Source: Halobacterium jilantaiense (GTDB taxonomy: Archaea; Halobacteriota; Halobacteria; Halobacteriales; Halobacteriaceae). Taken from it: a stretch of DNA of 64,000 nt. The translations under genes and the position numbers were made by a program. The stretch lies in the NCBI RefSeq assembly GCF_900110535.1, contig NZ_FOJA01000001.1:806001-870000 (forward strand). The letters are read 5' to 3'. The notes below the pieces were generated by a model, which was given only the letters and a program-made list of their open reading frames with translations, was not told where the DNA came from and ran no database searches. This document shows, piece after piece, positions 45,105 through 52,950 of the stretch. Numbering within the stretch: the stretch's first letter is position 1; the number at the start of each line of letters is the position of its first letter.

Positions 45105-47015
45105 TCAGTTCTCCCCTTGCATGAAGTCCGGCTTAATCTCTTTTAGGATGTTGTCTGATTCCTCGACCTCGTTGTCTGGGAGATAGAGTGCATTGAGACC
45201 AGATTTTTGGATGCCGGCTTGGAGGATGTCCTCGACGAATGGTCGGGAGATAGTTCGGTAGAATTGTTGCTCGCTGAGCGCGGCGATAGTTCGAGGGACG
45301 AATCGTGCGTGATGGAGGGATTCGGCTCCAATGGCGGCTTTGAGTGGGTCTGGGATGGTTTGGAGAGCGTTCGCTATGCCGTGCCAGAGGAGTTCGTTTC
45401 CGACAAGTACCGTGTTGCCGTCGCGGTGGTAGAGAATGGTCGTGTCGCCTTGGTTGTCGCACTCGTCTAGGATGGCTTGTGTGTCGATGGCATCGTAGAA
45501 GACGGCTGTGCAGGCGGCAATAGGGAGGAGGTGGAACGAGAGGGGTTTGTCAGGCAACCGATGGTGGGCGTTGAGATTTGTGACCAGTTCGGGGAATGTC
45601 CCTGGGTGGAATGGGGTTCCTGCGAGGAGTCGCTGGAGAAGTCGGTCTCGAATGTCTGGGTCGTTGATCTCGATATCCGTGATGAATCTCTGGAAGACGT
45701 CAGTTTTGAGTGCTGCTGTGGGGCCAACCGTCTCAATAGCTGTCGAGAGTGTGGCGGCGAGCTTCCGTTTTGGCTCTGGAGTGGATGATGACGGAAGGCG
45801 GAATGAGTGTGTTTCGTCACCGGTGGAAATTTCGATTTCGCGTCCGGTGTTTGGGGCTTTCTCCGAGAGTGTAATGTTGGTGGCGTAGTAGGTGTCGTAG
45901 CGGTGGTCAACGTCGAATGAGGCGGTGTCGCCGACCTCCGCGTCGTCGGGGAGCGCGTTTACGGCCATACAGACGGTGCTCTTATCTCGGGTTCTGATTC
46001 GACCGAGGTATTGGTCGGGCCGGTCAACGATAATTCCGTCAGTCTTGTTTGGTTCTTGGCCGAGAGCGGACAGAGAGGCGCGTATTTGGTCATCTAGCCA
46101 CTCTCGCTGTGGTTCCGGGAGTTTCGCTTTGACGTCGGTGATTGTCCAGCGGTCCGAGAGTGAATAGTCGTCAACGAGGTGGAGTGTCCATAGTAGGCAG
46201 GGAAGAATAGTGATCAGGTCTGTCGCTTGCTGAGTCGAGAGGTGGTGGCCGTCATGAACGACGCGTACGAGTTCGTCATTGGTGACGCGAAGGCCGAATT
46301 CGCGGTCAGTTCCCGGGGCGATGGTTACCGGCCAGTCAAAGCTGAGTGAGTCCGGACGGCAGTCTGCGAGGTTCCAGGTAACGTCGGTTGTGCTGAACGT
46401 GAAGGATGGGGAGCCGTGCTTGTTGACTTCGAAGGCCCGGGGTGTAATCGGGTGGTTGCGAACGAATTCATAGACAGAGGAATCGAACGTGGGTGGGTGA
46501 CTGCAGGCGGCGCGAAGCTCTTCTGCTTGCTCTCGGGAGACCGATTGGTCGTCGCGGAGGTCATCGAGCGCTGTGACTGTCCGCTCGGAAAGAGAATCTG
46601 AATCGGGGTTGCTATTTGGCCGGAGGGAACTGAGCTCGGATTTCAGGTCGTCGACGGCACTCGGGTTGAGTTCGTCAATGTCTGCGTGGTTTGGGGCTTC
46701 GTTTAGGATGTAATAGACGTGGTCCAAACTCTCTGAGTCGAGTTCCGGGATATCGGTATCATCGATTGGGTTGAGATCAGTTTGTTTTGCAGGATCGCCT
46801 GTGCCAGTACTCCCGGTCCAGTGGAGCCCGGCGTTGAAGAGACGTGATGTGAGTTCATTTGGAACGGCATCGCCTGGCTGGAAGCCGAGCGACCGGTAGA
46901 TCCGTGCGGTTATCGCTGGCGTTTGGAGTGGATAGGGATGAGGGGCACTCCAATTGACATTAACGTAGTAGCCTGATTTAGGATACGAGTCAGAATATTC
47001 GTGGAGGACCGGCAT
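45105..47015 (-). CDS. large unknown protein in nuclease cluster
   Basis: Protein of 636 residues with no recognised catalytic motif. The start is rich in aromatic residues (YYVNVNWSAPHPYPLQTP), a middle segment near 330-380 (YLGRIRTRDKSTVCMAVN, then GDTASFDVDHRYD) resembles a small OB/TRAM-like beta barrel, and the C-terminal quarter is helical. A short hairpin lies immediately before its ATG. The unknown lies inside a cluster of nucleases and helicases, 151 bases from the PD-(D/E)XK gene, so it could be a sensor or structural partner. Confidence 0.6.
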   Translation of the reverse strand: MPVLHEYSDSYPKSGYYVNVNWSAPHPYPLQTPAITARIYRSLGFQPGDAVPNELTSRLFNAGLHWTGSTGTGDPAKQTDLNPIDDTDIPELDSESLDHVYYILNEAPNHADIDELNPSAVDDLKSELSSLRPNSNPDSDSLSERTVTALDDLRDDQSVSREQAEELRAACSHPPTFDSSVYEFVRNHPITPRAFEVNKHGSPSFTFSTTDVTWNLADCRPDSLSFDWPVTIAPGTDREFGLRVTNDELVRVVHDGHHLSTQQATDLITILPCLLWTLHLVDDYSLSDRWTITDVKAKLPEPQREWLDDQIRASLSALGQEPNKTDGIIVDRPDQYLGRIRTRDKSTVCMAVNALPDDAEVGDTASFDVDHRYDTYYATNITLSEKAPNTGREIEISTGDETHSFRLPSSSTPEPKRKLAATLSTAIETVGPTAALKTDVFQRFITDIEINDPDIRDRLLQRLLAGTPFHPGTFPELVTNLNAHHRLPDKPLSFHLLPIAACTAVFYDAIDTQAILDECDNQGDTTILYHRDGNTVLVGNELLWHGIANALQTIPDPLKAAIGAESLHHARFVPRTIAALSEQQFYRTISRPFVEDILQAGIQKSGLNALYLPDNEVEESDNILKEIKPDFMQGEN

Positions 47016-47323
47016 TGCCTAACCCCCCGAAAGTGGGGTGGCCGGAAATACCTGCGTACTTCGGTGAACCGATGATCGGATGGGAAGTGTACTGATGTGG
47101 TGTTTAAGTTGGAGTCGTGGGGGGTGGCTGGTCGGGATGATGGTGTTGTCCGTCGCGGAAGATCGTATCTGAGACATCGGGAAGCGGGTTCGTGCCGTGG
47201 TCGAAGACGTCGTGGTAGGTATGGTCGTGGCGCGGTGCATGATTGCGCTCCAAGTGCCGTTTTCGAGTGTGCTGAATGTGGCCTCTGTTAAGAGTTTGAT
47301 TCGGGTAAGACGATGGATGAATG
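47016..47323. other. intergenic region with hairpin
   Basis: 308 bases with no well-supported gene. A stem with arms ACCCC/GGGGT (loop CCGAAAGT) lies about 10-20 bases before the ATG of the 636-residue protein gene and could control its translation. A His-rich frame of 81 codons on the minus strand is not convincing, though its composition is not clearly non-coding. Confidence 0.4.
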
Positions 47324-48334
47324 TTACAGCTTGAATAGCGGTTCCACATCAGAGATGGCGTACCTGTATACCATCTCGTGTAAAGCTCGGTGTTCCGGGC
47401 TACCTTCTGTACTCGTGAGAAGCTTCTGGCCGAAGTACGGGATGTCGCTTCCGCTTACGGCGGAATCGTCCAGTGGGCGATCTTCGTCAAAGTTCCCGAG
47501 TTCTTTCTGGTTTCGCCGCCACTCCGTCGGATCCATGCCGTGATTATAGATATCCCAGTGTGTCTCGGGGACATCTGCGACAGATTCTAGCGAGAACCCT
47601 GGTCGCTTCAGATCTTCGTGGGTCAGTTGTCCAAACAGATCCTCCACCCGCTGAATGGTGGCTTCATCTTCCTGCGGAGCTGCTTTGCAGGCTAGTTCGG
47701 CGCGTGCTCGGATATGCCCCAAATCAAATCCGCCATTATAAGTGAGTAGTGTAGTCCCATCCCGTGTTTCTAACCATTCACAGAGTTCGTCGATGAGGTC
47801 TAATTCTGCTGCTGGTGATGAGTTTTCTCGGAAGAGGACGTCGGCTTCGACCGGAACACCCGGCGACGGTTGATAGCCAACACCGATGCACAGAAGTTCA
47901 AGATGGTTGGAGTTTGAAAGATCCAGCTCAGATTCTTTGACTGTCTGGATCGTCTCGATATCGAGCGCTACCCGACCGTCAGTCACATCGCCGGATGTAG
48001 GTTCTACGACCTCCTCTTGCTCTTTGGCACCGGAAATGAGGTCTTCAGGAGGATCGACCGGTTCGACTCGCATATCTCCGAAATTCGGACGTAATTCTTT
48101 CTGGCCTTGATAGATATTACCTGACGCGTCTTGAAACAGGAACCATTGGTTCTCGACGAAATCGTATTCTGGACTTTGGTCGAATAGCGTGATCTGGACA
48201 TCGTTTCCGTCGATATCGGTGAGAAGCACCCGTGCTCGAACGTTACTACCTTCGTGAATTGAATCTATCCGGGCGACTATACTGATTTCCTGATTCTGTT
48301 CGATGTCTGCGGCTACCGTGGTAGGTAATTCCAT
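47324..48334 (-). CDS. OB-fold plus DEDDy exonuclease
   Basis: Protein of 336 residues from the ATG at 48,334. The N-terminal 100 residues form an OB-like barrel (VARIDSIHEGSNVRARVLLT, FDQSPEYDF), followed by an RNase H-like exonuclease: VALDIETI (motif I), LLTYNGGFDLGHI (motif II) and YRYAISDVEPL (motif III, Y-x3-D). This is a DEDDy 3'-5' exonuclease related to B-family polymerase proofreading domains and to RNase_H_2 proteins. It is the second of three such exonucleases in the window. Confidence 0.8.
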   Translation of the reverse strand: MELPTTVAADIEQNQEISIVARIDSIHEGSNVRARVLLTDIDGNDVQITLFDQSPEYDFVENQWFLFQDASGNIYQGQKELRPNFGDMRVEPVDPPEDLISGAKEQEEVVEPTSGDVTDGRVALDIETIQTVKESELDLSNSNHLELLCIGVGYQPSPGVPVEADVLFRENSSPAAELDLIDELCEWLETRDGTTLLTYNGGFDLGHIRARAELACKAAPQEDEATIQRVEDLFGQLTHEDLKRPGFSLESVADVPETHWDIYNHGMDPTEWRRNQKELGNFDEDRPLDDSAVSGSDIPYFGQKLLTSTEGSPEHRALHEMVYRYAISDVEPLFKL

Positions 48335-48428
48335 ATAGGCCCTCAACTAATGGACACAATAAAAACGGTCTGGATGATGTTAGATCCTCTTGCTAGACTT
48401 GTCGGAATGATTGTGGCCACCGGGTACG

Positions 48429-51185
48429 TCAGGAGTAGAAGACGACGGGGCGACGGTCGCCTCCGTGTTCGTCGTCGGGGATGTGTTCTGCGAGGTCGCC
48501 GCGGGTATCGTCGCCGAGGAGTTGGTTGAGGACGTCGATGGCTGAGGCGCGGAGGAGAGGTTTGTTGTCGTTGCCGCAGTGTTCGTCGAAGGTGCAGGCG
48601 GGGCAGCCGTTGGGTTGGCCGCAGTGGCAGTCGCGGAGTTGGTCGCGGGCGCGTTCGGCGAGGGCTTCGAAGTTATTGTAGATGGCGTGGGCGAAGCCGA
48701 GCCCGCCGTCGACGCCGTCGTAGATGAACCACCCGGAGGAGCGGGTGCCGTCGAGTTCGTGGGTGCGTTGTTCGATGGCGTTGGTGGCGGCTTGGAAGGA
48801 TTCGTTGAGTGTGTCGGTGATGTCGTCGTAGTCGGGGTGGCTGTAGTGCGTGTCCATGACGAGTGTGGCGAGGCCACCGAGGTCGTTTTTGTCGACGCGG
48901 AGTTCCAGTGGAGCGGTCTGAATGGTTGCGTGTTCGGCGGCGTGGAGACCGGCGATGTAGCCGAGGTGGGCCATGCCGGCGGTTTCTGGATCGACACCGG
49001 TTTCGACGCCGTAGTCCTGGTATTTGTGGATGAGTGCGGTTTCGATGGTGTCGGGGACTTCAACCCAGCAGAGCTGGGTGTCCATGAGGATTGGTGGGAC
49101 GTCTGTGGGGAGGGCTTGGGTTTTGGGTTGGCTGCTCTCGATGTACATCTGGTCGTAGGCGTGGTGATGGACGAGGACGGTGCCGCGGCCGAAATGGAGT
49201 GTGAATCCGTTGATGTCTCGTGTCTTTTCGGTGTCTGCGTCGAGGACGTTGACTTTGCTTCGTGTTCGGGTGTAGTAGTCGCGGTCGACGGGTTCGAGTT
49301 CGATGATTGGTTGTGGGCGGTCCTCGTTGATGGCGGTGACTTCGAACTGTTGACCGTTCAGCAGGCGGACTGCGCCTTCGTGGTAGTCGCGGTAGGCGCG
49401 GTTCTGTTCGACGGATTCTAAGTCGAGGCCATCGCCGAGCCCCCAGCCAGTGGGATCGACATTGTCGGCAAGTTTGAACTGGTAGTCGGTGTCGCTGGTT
49501 CCGTAGAGGTTGACCCGCGTTTGCGGGCGGCTGGGACCGGCGTAATGGGCGGCGGCATCCAGATACCCTTCGATGTAGCCGGCTTCGCGCCACATCTGGA
49601 CGGCGTTCCGGAGTCGCTCTTCGCTGGCGAAGGCGTCGCTGTCTGTTTCGTCGAGGGCGATTTCGTCGGCGGCGGCGAGGACGTGAGTGGCGAATACGGC
49701 GTTGTTCGAGGTGTCGATAACGGCATTTTCGACGTCGTTCTCTAGGAGGTAGTCGGGATTGTTGATGATGTATTGGTCGATGGTGCGGTGGTCGCCGACG
49801 AGGACGGCGAGGCTGCGACTGGCTTCGCGGCCGGCCCGACCGATGCGCTGCCAGAACGCTTGCCGTTGCCCGGGATACCCCATGAGGACGGTGGCATCGA
49901 GTGACCCGATGTCGATGCCCAGCTCAAGGGCGTTTGTAGTGGCGAGCCCGGTGAGTGCGCCGGCTTTGAATTCGTGTTCGCGGCTGTGGCGGGTGTGACG
50001 GCCGAGGCCGGCATTGTATGCTTCGATGGAGGGTGTTTTCGACGTGTCGTAGTCGCTGGTGTTTGCTTGGCGGTGTTTGTTGGTGCGTTGGACGCTGAGT
50101 TCGGTGAGTTTCCGGCTCGGGCAGAACAGGAGCGTGCGAATGTCGTTGGCGGTGAGGTGACTGAATATTCGCGGTGCTTCGATGCTTGCCGGCACTCGCT
50201 CTGCGACAAACGTCTCAGCTTCGTCGTTGTCCGTCTCCTCGGCGGCGTCTGTGTCACTGGTTGTGGAGTCTTCGTCGGGGAATTCGACGACGTCTTTGTG
50301 GGGGTCTGCTGCTTGTGTTTGGTCGCGTGGCGGGGGGTTCCAGAGGATGATGTCTCGGGGGCCATGTGGAGAGCCGTCGTCATCGATGACGGTGACGGGC
50401 TGATTGATGAGTTCTTGGGAGTGGGCGTGGGGGTTGCCGATGGTGGCGGAGGTGAGGACGTACTGTGGGGTGCTGCCCCAGTAGTCGGCGACGCGCTGCA
50501 TGCGGCGGAGAATCCACGCGACGTGCATACCTTCGATGCCTGTGTAGGTGTGTGATTCGTCGATGGCGACGAGGTCAAGTGCGCTGTAAAAGCGACTCCA
50601 CTTGTCGTGGTGTTCGAGGTAGACGTTGAGGCCCGCGAAGTTCGTGAGGATCACGTCGGCTTCCTCCCGAATTGCCCGTCGGTCGCCTGTTGTGTCGCCG
50701 TCGTAGATGCGGACGCGGATGTCCAGTCCGAGGTCGTCGTAGAGGTCGTTGAGGGCTTGCTTCTGGTCTTTCGTCAGCGCTTTCATTGGGTACACGCACA
50801 GCGCTGTCGAGGCGTTGTTCTGTTCGGCTGCCCGCGAACCATCCGGGTTGAGAACGCCCGCATCGAGGAGATTCCGCGCGATTTGGAGGGCGTAGATGTG
50901 GGTTTTCCCGCTGGATGTTGAGGTCGTGACCGTCACATTCTCACCGTCGGCGAGTGCGGTGAGGGCTTCGGCTTGATGGCTGAACAGCTCGAATGGGTAC
51001 TGATCGGCGAGTGTCGCCCGTAGTACTGAGTCTGTTGGGGTGGTGTTGGCTGGTCGTGCTGGGCGTTCAATCGTTTGGATGAACTCGGAGTCCGCGGAGA
51101 GGCTCTGGCGGGGGAAACTGTTGATGACTGTATCGGCGTCGACTACTGTGTCGTCTGGGTGGTGGGAGTGGTTGGTGTCTGTCAT
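48429..51185 (-). CDS. DEAD-box helicase with DUF1998/MZB domain (MrfA-like)
   Basis: Protein of 918 residues. The helicase core has TSTSSGKTHIYAL as Walker A, AIDESHTYTG as the DEAH-type box and a C-domain with GYPGQRQAFWQRIGRAGR. The C-terminal part carries CHCGQPNGCPACTFDEHC, the four-cysteine site of DUF1998 helicases such as Bacillus subtilis MrfA, a 3'-5' helicase of mitomycin repair; DrmA/DrmB of DISARM are related. It is 2 bases behind the exonuclease gene, so the two form an operon. The likely role is unwinding or pumping DNA for an exonuclease. Confidence 0.87.
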   Translation of the reverse strand: MTDTNHSHHPDDTVVDADTVINSFPRQSLSADSEFIQTIERPARPANTTPTDSVLRATLADQYPFELFSHQAEALTALADGENVTVTTSTSSGKTHIYALQIARNLLDAGVLNPDGSRAAEQNNASTALCVYPMKALTKDQKQALNDLYDDLGLDIRVRIYDGDTTGDRRAIREEADVILTNFAGLNVYLEHHDKWSRFYSALDLVAIDESHTYTGIEGMHVAWILRRMQRVADYWGSTPQYVLTSATIGNPHAHSQELINQPVTVIDDDGSPHGPRDIILWNPPPRDQTQAADPHKDVVEFPDEDSTTSDTDAAEETDNDEAETFVAERVPASIEAPRIFSHLTANDIRTLLFCPSRKLTELSVQRTNKHRQANTSDYDTSKTPSIEAYNAGLGRHTRHSREHEFKAGALTGLATTNALELGIDIGSLDATVLMGYPGQRQAFWQRIGRAGREASRSLAVLVGDHRTIDQYIINNPDYLLENDVENAVIDTSNNAVFATHVLAAADEIALDETDSDAFASEERLRNAVQMWREAGYIEGYLDAAAHYAGPSRPQTRVNLYGTSDTDYQFKLADNVDPTGWGLGDGLDLESVEQNRAYRDYHEGAVRLLNGQQFEVTAINEDRPQPIIELEPVDRDYYTRTRSKVNVLDADTEKTRDINGFTLHFGRGTVLVHHHAYDQMYIESSQPKTQALPTDVPPILMDTQLCWVEVPDTIETALIHKYQDYGVETGVDPETAGMAHLGYIAGLHAAEHATIQTAPLELRVDKNDLGGLATLVMDTHYSHPDYDDITDTLNESFQAATNAIEQRTHELDGTRSSGWFIYDGVDGGLGFAHAIYNNFEALAERARDQLRDCHCGQPNGCPACTFDEHCGNDNKPLLRASAIDVLNQLLGDDTRGDLAEHIPDDEHGGDRRPVVFYS

Positions 51186-51187
51186 GG

Positions 51188-52711
51188 TTAGAAGTCGGTG
51201 AGGCCGGCTTGTTGGCCTGTGGCTCCCTGGGAGCCGCTGTCAGTCATGTCACGGCGCGGTGCGTCTGTGAGTGCTTGATAGACGTGCCAGAGTGCTTCAC
51301 AGTCATCTCGACAGTATGTCTTGTGGCGGTCCCAGTCTGGCTCACTCTTGGGATTGTCTGGGTTCCGCATGAACTCTTGGTAGGCAGCGGCCGTTTGCGC
51401 GCCGGTGAGGCCTGTTTCGGTGGGGTCGTATCCGAGGGCGCGTGCGACGTGCCCGAGTTTGTTCGTGCGACCAGGGAGGAGCGCGTTTCCGTCTCGGACA
51501 GCCCACTTGTAGAGATCGTACGTCCACATTTCGTCCCACGCGTCGGTGTATTCTGGATGGTGTTGTTTGAGGAACTGTTCGATATGCTGGTAGTCGAAGT
51601 TGTGGCCGTTCCACGTGAGGAGTGATCGGTTGCTATGGTTGGCGAGCAGCCATGTGGTGAACGCTTCTAAGACGCTTGCCGGGTCCCGGGGGTCGTTTGT
51701 TTCGACGAAGGCTTGGTAGGTGTCTGTCGCGGGGTCGTAGATGCCGAATTGCCAGATGATCGTGGGCGAGAGTCCATCCGTTTCGATGTCCAGGCAGAGT
51801 GGTGGACGGTCGTCACGGGTCTTGACTGGTGTCCGATTCGAGACTACGAGCGGGTTGCCTGAGGCAATGACTTCGGCGTGGGCGTGAATCTGTTCGGCCG
51901 TCTGCTGGCCGATCCCGGGGAGGTCGGCCAACTTGCTTACCGAGAGATCGCGGACATCTTCTGTCGTCCGACACCCTACGTTGCGGAGTCGTTGGGCGGT
52001 GGCTGGTCCCACACCGTTCAGGGCTGTGAGACCGAATGATTCGGTGTCGACTGCTTCTGCGGCAACCGTTCCATGAGCTGTACAGGAGTATCGAGCGAGT
52101 TTCGACTGGGCTTGGTCAATTGCACCAAGCCCAGTAATCGGTACGGTTACTGCTGATCCGTTGTGGGAGAGGTCCCACTCGTGGTAGTACTCTGTCGGCT
52201 GGCCACCTGCGAGAACGGTTACCGGCTCGGGAAGGAGTGCGCTGATGGCGGCGATTTCCTTGCGGTTTGGGAGTGTTGTCGAAAGTGTCGTCGGGTCCCA
52301 GTCTACCGATAGTTGCGGAACAAACAGGTACGTCGCTGCCTCGCTGCCAGTCTGGCGGGTGCCCGACTCGATTTCCGACTTGAGGTATTGGAGGGTGGTT
52401 TGATTTTGGACAGCAAGGATGTCGATAGTGGGATTGGGTGATGGTGAGTCTGTGACCTCGTGGAGGCCGGCATCAGAGGTGTATTGGAAGTGCTGAATGT
52501 GATTGCCGTCCCGGCCAAGCTTTGGATATGTAAACGGAGTCTCTGTAGTGGCTTCTTGGATCGCTGCGAGGGCGTTTGGATCCCGTGGGCCAGGGATTGT
52601 GATGAAATCTGGCGCGAAATACTGGAGAGCGTCCTGGATTGCAGGTTGAGGGACACGTTCAAGCGCGGGCGCAGGGAATGTCAGTAAATCCAGAGAGGTG
52701 TCAAGCGCCAT
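51188..52711 (-). CDS. RNase H-like exonuclease with helix-hairpin-helix domain (MrfB-like)
   Basis: Protein of 507 residues. The first 220 residues are unfamiliar. Two helix-hairpin-helix motifs follow (LNGVGPATAQRLRN and LPGIGQQTAEQIHA, about 230-280) that bind DNA without sequence preference. The C-terminal exonuclease has LDIETDGLSP (motif I), NGHNFDYQHIEQF (motif II) and YCRDDCEAL (motif III), the DEDDy pattern of YprB/MrfB. The gene starts at the ATG at 52,711 next to an A/T-rich box at about -30 and precedes the helicase gene by 2 bases. MrfA and MrfB form such a pair in bacteria. Confidence 0.85.
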   Translation of the reverse strand: MALDTSLDLLTFPAPALERVPQPAIQDALQYFAPDFITIPGPRDPNALAAIQEATTETPFTYPKLGRDGNHIQHFQYTSDAGLHEVTDSPSPNPTIDILAVQNQTTLQYLKSEIESGTRQTGSEAATYLFVPQLSVDWDPTTLSTTLPNRKEIAAISALLPEPVTVLAGGQPTEYYHEWDLSHNGSAVTVPITGLGAIDQAQSKLARYSCTAHGTVAAEAVDTESFGLTALNGVGPATAQRLRNVGCRTTEDVRDLSVSKLADLPGIGQQTAEQIHAHAEVIASGNPLVVSNRTPVKTRDDRPPLCLDIETDGLSPTIIWQFGIYDPATDTYQAFVETNDPRDPASVLEAFTTWLLANHSNRSLLTWNGHNFDYQHIEQFLKQHHPEYTDAWDEMWTYDLYKWAVRDGNALLPGRTNKLGHVARALGYDPTETGLTGAQTAAAYQEFMRNPDNPKSEPDWDRHKTYCRDDCEALWHVYQALTDAPRRDMTDSGSQGATGQQAGLTDF

Positions 52712-52891
52712 TCCGATTAATCAAGGCAGGCTTGCCAAATAAGTGTGACTTTGGTGGGGTGAAAGTGGAGCACTCTCCGAGTGATTGTAATTACGAAAAC
52801 AACGCCGAGCTTTGGACGTCCTTTCGTGTCCTCTGAGGTCTCGGAAACCCTCTATCAGCCCCGCGATATAGCTCAGCTATTAGTGTCGACC

Positions 52892-52926
52892 CAGACCGCA
52901 TAACGTCGGTCTGCCAAACTTTATAC
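52892..52926 (+). promoter_or_regulatory. Argonaute promoter with inverted repeat
   Basis: TTTATA (52,920-52,925) lies 26-31 bases before the ATG of the Argonaute gene, as for a leaderless mRNA. Directly upstream is a perfect 7-bp inverted repeat, CAGACCG (52,892-52,898) and CGGTCTG (52,907-52,913) with an 8-base spacer, a likely regulator site or activator-type element. The 239-base divergent region also drives the exonuclease-helicase operon. Confidence 0.5.
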
Positions 52927-52950
52927 GCCGTTGGGGAGTGTCGTGACCTT

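Noticed and set aside
47104-47349. 81-codon His-rich minus-strand gene
   Set aside because: Overlaps the end of the exonuclease gene, has no known relatives I can recognise and lacks a clear start signal; kept only as a note on the gap.
29436-52711. A complete DISARM system
   Set aside because: Methylase and PLD-SNF2 helicase resemble DrmMI and DrmD, but drmB and drmC are not identifiable and the DUF1998 helicase is 12 kb away in another operon.
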